Source: Glandiceps talaboti
Lineage: Eukaryota > Hemichordata > Enteropneusta > Spengelidae
Reading direction: 5' to 3'
Length of the DNA: 64,000 bases
Assembly: GCF_964340395.1 (NCBI RefSeq)
Contig: NC_135549.1
Span: 7,484,342 to 7,548,341 of the forward strand
Position numbers and translations under genes: made by a program. Under the pieces are notes generated by a model, which saw only the letters and a program-made list of their open reading frames with translations, was not told where the DNA came from and ran no database searches. Shown here piece after piece: positions 43,640 to 57,100 of the stretch. Numbering within the stretch: position 1 is the stretch's first letter; each line of letters opens with the position of its first letter.

Positions 43640-45064
43640 TGGAATGATGGAATAATCATGTTAAGGAGTATCTGAACTCCATACTACCAAAATTGAATCA
43701 TTGCTGTACTGTAATAGAAATGTTTGTTGTAACTTGTATTACTAACCCAGTTTGTAAGAAACAATACAATCTTGGACCAACAAGGACATGGTTGACATAA
43801 TCTGATGACAAAATCAATAACACTGTTATGTGCAAGTCATTAGACATGGTATTGTTAAACTTTATAAATACCAGACAGTTTTTATTGATAGAATTGTTTA
43901 CCTGTGATACTGACAGTGTTGACAAGGAGAAAGGCAAGTCAGCCTAATATTCACCCATTGAGGAAAACAGTGAAATCAGTTACTTGAAGTGGATTGTAAT
44001 GTAACAGTTGGTGTTTGATTTAGTGACTTTTGAAACCAAATCCCTGAGTTCCTTACTTTTAATTTATAGTGTAATTTACTTGTGATAACATCAGTTGTGA
44101 AATTAAAATCAGACTACAGTGCTTCCTCTTATTGTAAAGTTAGCTCTGAAGTATGTACACAGTTCACTTTAATGTACAACTTAGGACATTGGTTGCTGAC
44201 ACCAGATACTGATACAATACATAGCATGACATATGAAACCAAGACTCAAACTACCTGCATTTGATAACATAGCAGAAGAAATCATAATTCAGTGCATGCT
44301 GTTATTGCAGTAGTTACTTAAACACGTAGACATCAAAAGACATTGAAAACAAGATTATTTTGTAGCATTTTATAGAACTATATCTTTAACTTCCTGACAC
44401 CTTCTTTATAAAAGTGTTTGATTTCCATTTCTGTACAATTTAGTGAATAGACTCTGATAACCCTTCAGGTGTCACATTGTGTACTAAGAATGCTGATTTA
44501 CTGCTACTTAGGTTACCACACCTAAGGCCTGTTAGGGCTAAGTATGAGTCAATCCAGGGGGTGTCAAGTTGAGGACAATAACTTGACCCGCATAGAGTTT
44601 CTGCTATGAATCAACACTTCTATGTAAGGATCGACTTTGGCAACAATTCATTGCATCAATCAATTTCATGATGTTCTGTGGTTAATGTCATATTGTGCTT
44701 TAAATTGAAAGTGATTTACAAAGTGTAATATTTAGTGTATGAAAACATTTGATAGGCAAGTTAATATACTTTCATTTTGTGAATAGTAGAATTCCATATC
44801 AATCAAAGCGATAACATTTTTCATAAAGTGACATGACTGCTTACGAATATTTACTTCCCTATTTATTTATTAAAAGATTTGAATTAGAATATTGCCCAAT
44901 TACAATCAATAAAGACATATTTCCAACCTAGAACAAGTATGAGTATAGCAGTAACCCCTCCCTGTATAGTTAATGCGTAGATCCTGATTTACACCTGACT
45001 ATAGTTTACATTTTGTCTTTAGTGTGCTACCAGTCAACAACACCTCTGCTACACATGCTAAAAC
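43640..45064. other. Intergenic/upstream region of the IL17R-EGF gene
   Basis: AT-rich, with no recognised gene; it includes the unmapped promoter of the + strand receptor gene. No convincing TATA box or response element can be named. Confidence 0.45.
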
Positions 45065-45196
45065 ATGTCGCAAGTTATGAAGTTCCATGTTTTAACTGTG
45101 TTTGTTGTGATTTTGATTTCTACAGTTGTGTGCAATGAGGAGTGGACTTGGGACACACCATGTATCTACTATGAACCAGATCAGTGTACACAACAG
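45065..45196 (+). CDS. IL17R/EGF gene exon 1: signal peptide
   Basis: The ATG at 45065 opens MSQVMKFHVLTVFVVILIST, then VVCNEEW and a Cys-containing segment ending CTQQ; donor GTAAGG. The hydrophobic core and the small residues before N24 suit signal peptidase cleavage. Phase 0 exit. Confidence 0.75.
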
Positions 45197-48100
45197 GTAA
45201 GGCCATATGAACTAATATGTATCACAATACAGATACAATCAAGACATGCTACATGTATACCACACTAAGTGAAAGTTTCCTGGTCAAGAATGGTAGGAAC
45301 TCAAAATGTAGGAAGCATTTTAAGCATAGAATATTTGTAATGTACAATTTCTTTAACAGGTGGTTATAATCACATTCCCCCATAGTGTTGACCAATTCTA
45401 TTTCCTAGTTTGGATTGAGATTGATTGACAATTAGACGTGAAATACAATTGTCTACCTGAAATATTGAAAAATTTGGTCCAGAACAAAAGAATGGTCCTA
45501 TGAAATTATCCTTATGACTACTACACTGATAAGATTATAGAAATGCAACAACCTGGGATTGAATCATGGGCCTTTAAGGCTAATAAATGAAAAATTTTAA
45601 GTCAATAATATTCACCAAGTAATGATTATATTGAGTAATGTAAGTTGTTGGTCTTCAAAAGAGAAAGACATTTTTTTGTTCATGTTGAAGCCAACAGTGT
45701 ACTGAGTTAGGGTCATAAGGAAGTAATTGATAAGTAACTTTTATGTTGTTACATTCATCTCATGAATTATTCATGATTTCTTAAAACGTAAAACTTAATA
45801 CCCTCCCATCCTTCCATCACATAAACCATATGTGAAGCCTCAGAAGGGTTCAACTGAATAGTAAGTAAACATAACAATACTTGCATATCATAATCATTAA
45901 CAATACAGGTGTAATTTTCCCCTTTGCTGTATAACCAATGAATCAAAATGAGCCTTGTGAAAATATCACTCATCACTCATGCAACTGATATGGTACACTG
46001 TCAGCTTTTGGGGTCAGCTGATTGGAACATTTATCAAAATGTATCACAATAATACTGTCAATATGGTTATCAATCATCACATCTTGTCTGATAAGAAATA
46101 GAGAAGAATGTTTATGAGATTGGTTTGAAAAATCTCGGATTTCTGCATGAAAGGCCCAAGTTAGACTAGGATCATTACCATCTAAAATACAGGTTAGGAA
46201 AACAGTCTGGCAGAGATGTAGAAAATGATCCTATGTAATTGCTTGTGGCTCCACTGATAAGATAACACTAATGACCTGGGATTCAATTCTTGGCCTTTAA
46301 ACGCAGTTATACGTTTTAGCTTGAACAGAACAAATCTGAGATTGAAGAAAGTTGCCTTCTGCTGGTGTTATATAAACTCTGGCTACATTTTGCAGAAGAC
46401 AGATGACTATGTTTGTCTAGTTATAAGTTAGCGTCCCTATGTCGTTTGAATCTCAGACAACCAACACAATATCCTGATTCCACTTTGTTCTTTGGAGTTT
46501 AAAGGTACTGTGTGACATATGACAGTCTGCAGTGATAAAAAAAAGACTTTATTTAAGTACAGGTTTGGGATTTATAACATTGTAGTACTTTACATGTCTG
46601 TATCTATTTATAAATATGATGTTTGCAGTGGGGTTGGTTAGACTCTCTCACAGTCCTCGAAGCTTCGCATAAATAGCTAAAACTTGGGTTGTTTTGTATG
46701 TATCTACTGCATAATTGTACTCATATACTAGTATCCCAGTATCCAAAGCTCGGGGCTTCGCCTAACACATCAACAAAATGTTAGCCCTATGTGATCGATG
46801 AGGGCACACAGTACAGGGCTAGGGATACTGGGATACTAGTATATGAGTACAATTATGCAGTAGATACATACAAAACAACCCAAGTTTTAACTATTTATGC
46901 GAAGCTTCAAGGACTGTGAGAGAGTCTATAGGGTTGGTGTGCCAACTGTCCTGGAGTGACCTTGACATAAATGCCCCAAGGTAGTAAAATAGACCTGAAA
47001 ATGTGTCATAAATATGAAAATATGATGCAATGATTTATTCGAACACAGGGGCATTACAAAAGGTTACAAAGCACATATATGGCTAACCAAATTTGTTTGT
47101 GTAACTGGAGATGTAGTGTGAAAAATGCAGTCTTTGTTCTCCTCTAGTACCACTCGCTACCCCCATATTATAGAAGTAGAAACAATGACTTTCATGCTGG
47201 TCAAGATGATGAACGTGATACTGGACTAAGAAAGAAAACAAATTATGACCTCAATAAGGAAAAGTAATAAGGAAATAAAAAAAGAGCAACTTATCTGAAA
47301 ATCTTACAAAACAAACTTAAAAGTGCTACTTGATCTATCAGAATGGTTTAATAATTGACAGGGACAGAGGTGTAACTTATTTCCTTCAGTAATTGAGCTT
47401 GGTAGTTCTCACTTTACTACCAAACCAAAAAAACTATAGAGTTTCGCACAGTGTATTTTACAGCTCACACAACACCTGTTGTTACAAATCACACAAACAA
47501 AACATAGGAACTGATAGCGTGCACGCACATGAAATGTTACTTTTATCTCACTGTAAACACAAATAAACAGTTGTAGTTGTAGTTGAATTGGTTCAAAACC
47601 ACCTTGGGGTGGGGATGGGTGTGGGGGTAGGGTGGTGGTTTTGAACTGATTCAAAGTCAATCGGTCTGAAACTGATGCAAAAGCAGAAGTGAATCAATTC
47701 AAATCCATTGCTTAGTTTTCTGGTGGGGACAGAAACTGGCTTTGAGCTGATTTTAAGTGAATCGATTGAGTAAGAATCTGTTTTAAAATTGATTCGGGTG
47801 GGGATAAGTCAGGGATAAATGTTAGCCAAGAATAATCATAAAAATAACCTATGTACATGTACTAAATTAACAATAAACTAGAGACACTTTGTACTCTAAG
47901 AACAATTACTTCTGCCAATACTAAGGGTGCCCGCAAGAGTTGCCAGATGCCCTCAAGGGTTAGAATTTCCACTGAAACCCATATCTGGAATTGGATTGCC
48001 ACCAAAATAGAATCAATTAGTCTTTGTCTGCTAGACAATCTTTTCACTGAGTTTCATCCAGATCCATCCATAACAATTTGAGATATTCTGCTGACAAAAA

Positions 48101-51100
48101 ATTAGACATACAGGAGTGAAAACATAAACCTACATCCAAGTACTCCTGTTGGTTCAAGACAATCAGTAACATTATATTAAAAAAAAGAGAATTGTTGTAC
48201 TTGAAAAATGAGAGACAAAACTGTATGAAAATTGAGTAGGGGTTTTTGCTCTAATTTTTCTAAAGTGATTACTTGTAGTTGTAATGTATTAGTAGAAATG
48301 TGTCAATTTTCATTCCTGTGTGTAGCTCGTCATATCAGTAAATATATATTTTTATGGAAAATATTCAACCATATGACAACATAAGGCTAGTTATAGCCAA
48401 AGATTTATGATAATAACATTATTTTATAGTGTTATTAAATATAATTTATTATATTGTGTATACCACTGGCTGAAGGGAAGTCAGACAAAATGATAATCAA
48501 TTTTCAACAATTTTAATTTTTTTTTCAAAAAATTAATTTGTCAAAAAATTAATTTCAGACACAATTTGGAGATGTCCACTGTACAATTGAAGATGAAGGT
48601 GAGATGTCATTGTTATGGTTCATTTGTAACTTGTATTGTTTTAGTCTGTGAGGTACGCTGTGACAGGACGCCCTCACACATCGACCAACCCTTACCAGTG
48701 TGAGAGGAGGCCGGTAAGGACGAAACGTCACGACGTATCTTACAGTCTAGTATTGTTTTCATCATTAGCAAAGACTTCTATGTTTTAATGGCATTATGTC
48801 AGCTGAAAAATGCATAACACTGAGCACATATGTTTGCAAAGGTATTATAGCAGTGGTAAAAGAGAGAGAAGTAAATGTGGTAAAATTTCATATAAAACAT
48901 ATTCATCTAAAATGTTAGAACTCCAATAAGATGTTTGGGAATGTCGGTAGATTTTACCACATATTGAAAGTTTTTATGATTAGTTTTACTAATTTCATAC
49001 TATTTAACCCTTGCTGATACTAGTAGTAGTTATTATGATCATAATAAGTGTTATAATTTACCTTAGGATAAAAAATAGTTATGAAACTTAAATCATGAGT
49101 TCAACATTAATATATGATCACATGCTATTACAGGCCCCAAATGTAAACGCTTGAAGGAATATGTACGCTATGACAAAGTCCCGGCGCAACCAGAGGACCT
49201 TCACCTTTCTACATGGAATACAGAATCTGGCATTAATATTACTACCAATGCCACAGAGCTTTACCTGGCACTTATTGTGAGATGGAAATTAGACATGTTA
49301 ACAAGTAAGCCAAAGAGTTTTAAAATTTCAATATTGAATCATGTCACATTTGTCAAAAATTAATCATTTTGCTGAGTTCAGACAGTTTTCTGCATTTCTG
49401 CTTGCCAAAGTCATTTATACACTCTTAATAGTTCAATGCCTGAAATTTATGCTGTCCAATAGTCTGGATGCCAACATGGTATCTTAATTTAAGATTGGTG
49501 AATGGTAGCACTAGACTAACAGTCCTATTTTATGGTACAAAGAAATCAGAAAAATTCTGTGTCCTATTAGTTAGTACTGAATCAAGGCAAGAAATTCAAA
49601 GCTATACTTAAATTATACGATACTATAATAAATTACAAGATCAACAAACAGGTGTAGCTAATAGAAAAGCCTATGTATAGTATTAGTCTACAGGTGTATA
49701 GACTGTGTCAATTTACCAACACTAATTCCATTGTATGTTTTTACATATATGAGCCATGTCTCATTGCCATGAGCAAGCAACTGCATCGGTGTGTTATTTT
49801 GCAAGTTGTAAATTTGATCGTCATAATCTTTTTTGTCTGCATGATTCATTGATACTTCATAGTTACACAAACTGTCAAATCTGTACCATATCACTAGATC
49901 CTAAATGTGTTTATTTCTATTTACAGATAAAGAATTTATTAAAGGTTTCCATGTGTCAATTCGAGGACTCACCAGTCATAACAAATACAAGTACCACAAC
50001 TTTGGAGAAGAGAAATGTTTCACTTTTGATCTGTCAGCTAATGATTTTGAAAACATCCAGTTGGAGGTAAAAGTAAATTTTGTTGTTGGAACACATAAAC
50101 TCATACCATAATGGTCTAACAAAATTGTTTTTTGCCAATGAAAACAATCAATGTAGACTTTATTTAATATTGTTTAATGCAACATTGTTTGATAACAACT
50201 TGTTATTTTATGAGAGCAAATAGCAAATTTTTGTTTTTAAAACATTTGTTTGTCATTTTGAATGAGGTATTATTGAAGTGGCCATATGGATGAGGATTGG
50301 GCATTTGTTTGATAAAACAGTTTTATCCTGGCTGTCTACTTGAAACATTGACTAAGCCTGTGTTTGTAACTCGATACATTGCAAAAAGCTAAAACGTGTT
50401 AAAACTTTGTTTTTGTATGTAGAATAACAAACATTTTACACATATACATATAATCTTTTGCAATGTATTGAGTCACAAACAAGGACTTCCCATATGTTGT
50501 TTCTTAAGCCATAATAGATTTATTCAAAGTCAGAGAATTAATATTTCACGTTGAAGAAAAACTGAAGACCGAAGAAGAGGAATTGCATAAAATAATTGTT
50601 TTGTTTGAGAGGATTTGCATTGTGTAAACCTATTGAGTCTTCTGTACCCTGGATCCAGGCTTTTCTGCTTGGCAATTTATGAAAGGACTTAGAAATAGCC
50701 CTTGGGAAAGTGTCGGTTTCACTTCAAGACTAAGTCTTCCTGTATACCTTTGATGAATTCAGTCTTAAACCTAACTAGCTATTTCCTAAAATAAAATTAG
50801 TTTGGTTCCAGGCTGCCCCTTACAAATACTTTGAACACAATGTTCAACCTGATTATTTCAAATAGTTTATCTTGTTGTCTACTGATCACACAATGGACAC
50901 CAAACAAGTTATGCTGTAATTGCCAAGGGCCATGACATTAATGTCAAATGATTATTAACATTTTCCATGACTTACACTTCCTGCTAAGTACATAATTACC
51001 CTAACATATTATAATACATCTCAGAGTTCAAGCCATCAATCAAGAAAGTTATATTTCATTGAAACATATGTGATATACACAGACAAAGGCTTTCAATCTT

Positions 51101-54100
51101 ATGGAAAGATAGAAGTTCTTGTCTGGAATGGATGGAGAAATTTAAATAGTTGGAAAACTGCATTTCCATTTAGATATTCGCATTGTGTCACTCTTGGTAC
51201 ACTACTATTTGGTACAAAAGTTTGTTTTATATTAACTTTATCCCTACCCCCACCCCCTCCTGCTGGTATGTATAGTTTGACAGAAGTTAAAACATTGATA
51301 GCTGTACCCTATCTCAGATCAACTGCAGTTTTGTGTTTTTACACAAAGGACAGTAAAATCTACGAAGTCTCACATGCATAAAAATTACGTTCAAGAGATT
51401 GCTGATATGACATGTGTTGTAAGTTTTACAAATGCCTGACTTATACATATTTACATTTACAATGATAAGAAACTCCTGATCTGAGGTCAATCTAAGGGTG
51501 TCTGAGGAGGGATTTTTATTATGTCAATGTAAATCAGGACTTTAGCTTAGCTACATTAACCTAACTTTTACGGTGTACACATAAATCTTTAAGAGAATTT
51601 ATCTATCGATCAATTAATCAAACATATATCTAAAGGTAGGCTTTGCCTTCATACCCCACCCTAAAGAAAAATTGTGAAGTCAAAATCTTGTTAATGATTT
51701 TTTTGGTATTTTTAACCTAGTTGATTGCAAATGGTAATTATAACCTTATATGCACTCATTATGGACATAAGCTGAGGTTGATTTATGTCTTGGGCCAGGT
51801 CTTGGGGGTAACATTTCAATTAAAAGGTACCAGCAGTATTCTAAATACTGAAAGTGAAGCATAATAACACACTCAAACTTGATTGTCAAGGATAGTAACA
51901 TAAGGTATAGAGACAACTGAATGGCATAATTTAGTTTACATCTAGTTTACATATTCCTTCAACATCAATGAAACTGCAGCTATGCCATCAACTGTGCTGA
52001 TGGTGCTAGATGATTGTTTAATGCCATCTAAGACATGTTTTGGTATAATTGACATGATAATACCCCAGTACCTGTCATAGTATAATCAATGTTATACATT
52101 TTTATGTAATTTTACTGAAAATTGTTCTGTAAATTCAGTATATAACATTGTAAATGCAGAAGATAAAAACAGCTAAGTATGAGTCTTCTTATTTGGGATC
52201 TGATGTTTGTGATATTACTTGTACATAAGTTGTTTATTTCACAAAGTCATATCATATGTATTTATTGATTTGTGTTGTTTGATTTCTAGGGTCAATATAT
52301 GTCATTCATGTTTGACTGTCTCCGACCTCTGTCTCCAAATTGTGAGTATCAGATAACAGTACAAACCATGCCATCCAACGATGTGGGGTCACCAGATGGA
52401 ACCATCAAACCATATGCAACAACAGCAAGTCATCGTTTCAGAATGCCTTGTAAGCATACAGACTGAGAATCATTTTAAAACTGAATTTTCTTTATTTTGA
52501 TTACATCAAATTCACTAGTCCAAAATGTAGGCATCATGGCAGGCAGGATATTTCAGCTAAAATGTTCAGTGTAGTCATTTTCTCCAAAGCCAAACATAGA
52601 AATTCTTGAAGATGTCCAGGATTTGAGTGCATTTTTATGGATAGATGTTCAAGCTAGCTGAATACATTTAGAAGTACTTTTTCAAATTGATTATATTATA
52701 AATAGAAGTATTGATAATATCAATTATGTATATTGAAGGTAACTTGGCTGATTATACCGTTTGTTGAGTCTTATTTCTGTTGTTTGTACAAGTATGTATT
52801 CTTTGTTAGGATAGGGCAATTTGATATTTATGTCAGATTTTAAACCAAGTTTGAGAATAGAATAATGAATGTAACAAACTAAACCGAAAAACAGCTGAAA
52901 CTCTAAGATAAAATTGCCAATATATTAGAGTACTCACTGTTGACATATGATGTACTAACTTTGGTACAATGTTGACATATGATATACTAACTTTGGTACA
53001 ATGTTGACATACGATGTACTAACTTTGGTACAATGTTGACATACGATGTACTAACTTTGGTACAATGTTGACATACAATGTACTAACTTTGGTACAATGT
53101 TGACATACGATGTACTAACTTTGGTACAATGTTGACATACAATGTACTAACTTTGGTACAATGTTGACATACAATGTACTAACTTTGGTACAATGTTGAC
53201 ATACGATGTACTAACTTTGGTACAATGTCGAATGGTGTGCTAACTTTGGTACAATGTTGACGTACGATGTACTAACTTTGGTACAATGTTGACATACGAT
53301 GTACTAACTTTGGTACAATGTTGACATACGGTGTACTAACTTTGCTAATATGTTGACATACGATGTACTAACTTTTATGAAATGTTGATCTTACAGCATG
53401 TGGTGATCCACTAATGGTAAATGCTACAGAATGTGGTGATACAAGTAAGTGTTTAACATTCTGTTATTTATAAACTCTCCTAGTAAATAATTTATGTTTA
53501 CAATGTACCATCATACAGCATTATTAATGTAGTTAGCTGAGCCCATTTTTTTTAGCACAACTGAACTTCTTAGGTTGACCGTTGAGTAGTGCTATAGGCA
53601 TAGCAAAGTGTCTGTCTGTGTTTGTGGATGTGTGTGTGTAAACAACTTGAAGTCAAAATTTGCTGGACCAATTTGCCATGATATTTTGGGTATACTACCT
53701 TGGGTGTCTAGTTGGGAAATTTTTCAAATCAAAATGATCTTGCCACCATTGTGTGTGATTTGGTCAAAAAACTTAAACTAAAAAACTACTGGGCAGATCG
53801 GTGTGAAATTTGGTGGAACGTTCTTCAGCGTGTGTATATCAAGAATTGTTCGTAACATGATGGTCCCATCAGTGACATGCAAATTAGGGCTAAAAATGTG
53901 CCCTTTTGGTTAAAAATTTATAATTCCAAAATAATTGAGCAGATTGGGTTGAAATTTGATAGGAACATTCTTAGTCGAGTCATAATGGGCGAATGGTTAG
54001 AGTGACCGGCTTGGAATCTGTAGGTTGCTGGTTTGAGCCCCATTGCTGCCTTATGTTTCTGGGTGGCTAAAATCCTTGGGCAAGATTTGAACCATGACTG

Positions 54101-57100
54101 TGCCTCAGTCAACCCAGTTGTATAATTGGGAACCTGTTCCTCATCTATATCAATTATTAGCAAAGTTCTTAAGTTTGTATCTGAATATTGTGCTGAACTG
54201 TTGCAGAAAGACTTCGAAACCTTAGTTGACTGATGGTCTTGTGACTGGCAAATGCTATTCAACGTGAGTAAGTGTAAGGTGATGCATGTGGGTTACAATA
54301 ATCCCAACTATCTGTACACCATGAATAGTAGTAGATTGTCAATCATCTGTAGAATCAGAAAAAGATCAAGGAGTTTTGATACACAACAACTCACTGAAAC
54401 CAAAACTGCATATCGCAGGGAAGGTAAATAAGGCAAATTGAATACTTGGTATGGTAAAAAGAACATTCACCTGTAAATCGAAGGATATTTTATTGCCACT
54501 CTATAAATCACTAATTCGTTCGCACCTTGACTCTGCTTCCACAGTGTGGTCCCCAATTGTGAGTTGGGATATATTATTATCGGAAAAAGTGCAGCATCTG
54601 TTCACCAGGATGATTCTACAGCTTGGTGGCTTGAATTATGAGGATAGATTTATTGAAACTGGCAACTTTAGAAACTAGACAGATTAGAACTGATTTGGTG
54701 GAATTGTATAAACTTTTCCATGGACATATTCTCGTTGATCCAGTTGTGTTTTTCAAAGTGACTACTTCGACAACAAGATGACACAGTTTGAAATTATTTA
54801 AATATTTTTTTCAGTCAACATGTCATAGACATTTGGAACAGTTTACCAGAAAGGGCTAATGCTACTACACCAATTAATCATTTTAAGGCATGTATTGATA
54901 ACCACCTCAGAACAGTAAGAGGTCTTTGAAAGCCTCAATGGCTTCCTTCCCCATGTATATTCATGGTAAAGTTAGAAACTACTATGATGTACAACACACC
55001 GCAGACAGTTAACCAACAGAACTGACATCCTTAGTTTGAGGTGTTTGTTGGTTGGATAGTTGCTCACACAGTAAGCACCATCTTACATGTTTCAAAGTTG
55101 ATTGCATTTTCTTAGTTTTTACGCATGAAAATGGTAAAAGATAAATTTAATGACCTTTGTTACTTAGTTGTGGAAAAAGTATGTGTCATACATTTTACAT
55201 TCAAGTCAGAGCTTGATATATAGTACTACAGTCTAGATAATTGTCATTCTTCATTTACAGCAGGGCCAGGGTATTGGCAAGCACAGTATTTGGAAGCTTA
55301 CTCAACAATTTATGGTGAAGTTAAAGTTTTGTTTGATCTTCCTCCCGATATTTATAATATTGACAAGTTTGAAATTATGCTGTGGAAGGAATACTGTGCG
55401 TGCGTTTCTGGTAATTGTGGTAAATATATTGACATAAAACGTGATATAACAAATGTGAGTACAAATGTATTAATGTAACTGATGTCATAGAATGTAAAAT
55501 CTAACATTACAATAGTTACAAGTATAAATTAAGCTTTTTTTCAATACTTTATTCAAATCATTCTGTGGAAAAGTACAATTGAATACTAGGTATTGCGATT
55601 TGTTTAATATAATACTTGGAAGTTCAGACATGAATTGATAACATGTAATATAATATAGGAGTGAGCAGAGTAACCAAGTAGGGGGTTGGTATGGGAGCGA
55701 AGTTTCCCAGAACACTGTAGTAAGTAGTAATGTACAGCATATCAGTTCATATATCCTGATCAAGCATCTGTAAGGGATTTGAGTTTGACTTTTTCACAAC
55801 AAGAGCAGAACTAGAACACGTGCACCTGTGACAGTTTCTATGTTACCTTCCTGCATGAGTATCAATGCAATAATGTAGAATGGGGTGCTATTGATTACAT
55901 TGTTGTAAATGAAAACTGCAAACAAAACCTGTGGATCTGACCAGAAAGGGAAATATAATGGTTGAAACAGAATTTTGAAAAACTTTCTGAAAAAGTAGCC
56001 AACGAAAAATTACAGAGTATAGTCTGTTTTGTTTTTTTTGTCGACTACCTACTTCCCTGATGATTGTTCAATTTGTTGCACAATAATGACAGCTATGCTA
56101 ACCACTTGGGAGCGTACTACCATACACAACCACCCCAATAATTAGGCATTCAAGGAAGGACAGACAGACAATCAAAGTTGGTAGCCCTTGATTCATTCAA
56201 GGTGAATGTATGCATGATCAAATGTTGATTTTTCCCATAGAGTACATGTTTTAATTATAGTGGATGGTTTTGTTGCAGGTAAGTACAAACGTTACATTGT
56301 ATTATGAAACCAGGGCTGGTTACAACATGACTTTCTTAGAGTATACTTTTGGTAAAAGATATGAACCAGGTGAATATTGTGTCAGGGTAAGTAGTATCCT
56401 CATTTGCTATGTTCCATTACACAAAAATCTAATTTATGTGTGTTGGCTTCTTTTATAAATGTAATTATGTTATTGTTACCATGTTTTATTGTTTTTAGCA
56501 CAGCTGAATTGAGGTTCAGTAGTACTATAGGCATGGTGAAATATCTGTGTGTGTGTGTGTGTGAAAATTTTAAAATTCAAAAACTGTTAAGTGCTATAGG
56601 CATGATGAAATATCTGTGTGTGTGTGTGTGTGTGTGTAAATGACTTAAATTCAAACACTGTTTCTTGATATTGTGTAAGAAGAGCCTATGCCTCAATAAT
56701 TTATGAAGATCAAGTAAAATCAATAATAACAATAATAATATTTATAACTGTTCGTCCGATTATTCCATATTATTACCTACGGTGTGCTGGAAAATTGTTG
56801 AAATCAAAATGAGCAGATCAGCAATATGTAAATTAGGTAACCATGACCACGACAGCCCTAAAAAGAACCAAGCAAGAGTGTCTTGTGCGCAGATAACAGC
56901 AACAGGGATAAATACATGTATGAATCAACATGCCAAGACAGAATGATGTCCTACCAATTAACCCTCTGAAAATGACATCATCAATCATTTCTCACACTAT
57001 ACTGTTGTGCTGCAATGCTATTACCATTGTTTTTTAATTGTTTGTGTAACAATTTTAGTGTTCTATGTTTGAAGACATAGCCCCAAACACTAATGCAGTG

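Noticed and set aside
48640-48740. Small GC-rich hairpin-like region (CTTACC...GGTAAG)
   Set aside because: Pairing is short and partial; no matching copy or boundary was seen, so it is not called.
51070-51381. 103-codon + strand frame in a receptor intron
   Set aside because: No splice sites joining it in phase to neighbouring exons and no recognised domain.
53980-54050. Possible tRNA gene
   Set aside because: The A- and B-box-like segments belong to a SINE head; the same sequence with the SINE body recurs at 43281-43636, and no intact cloverleaf was found.
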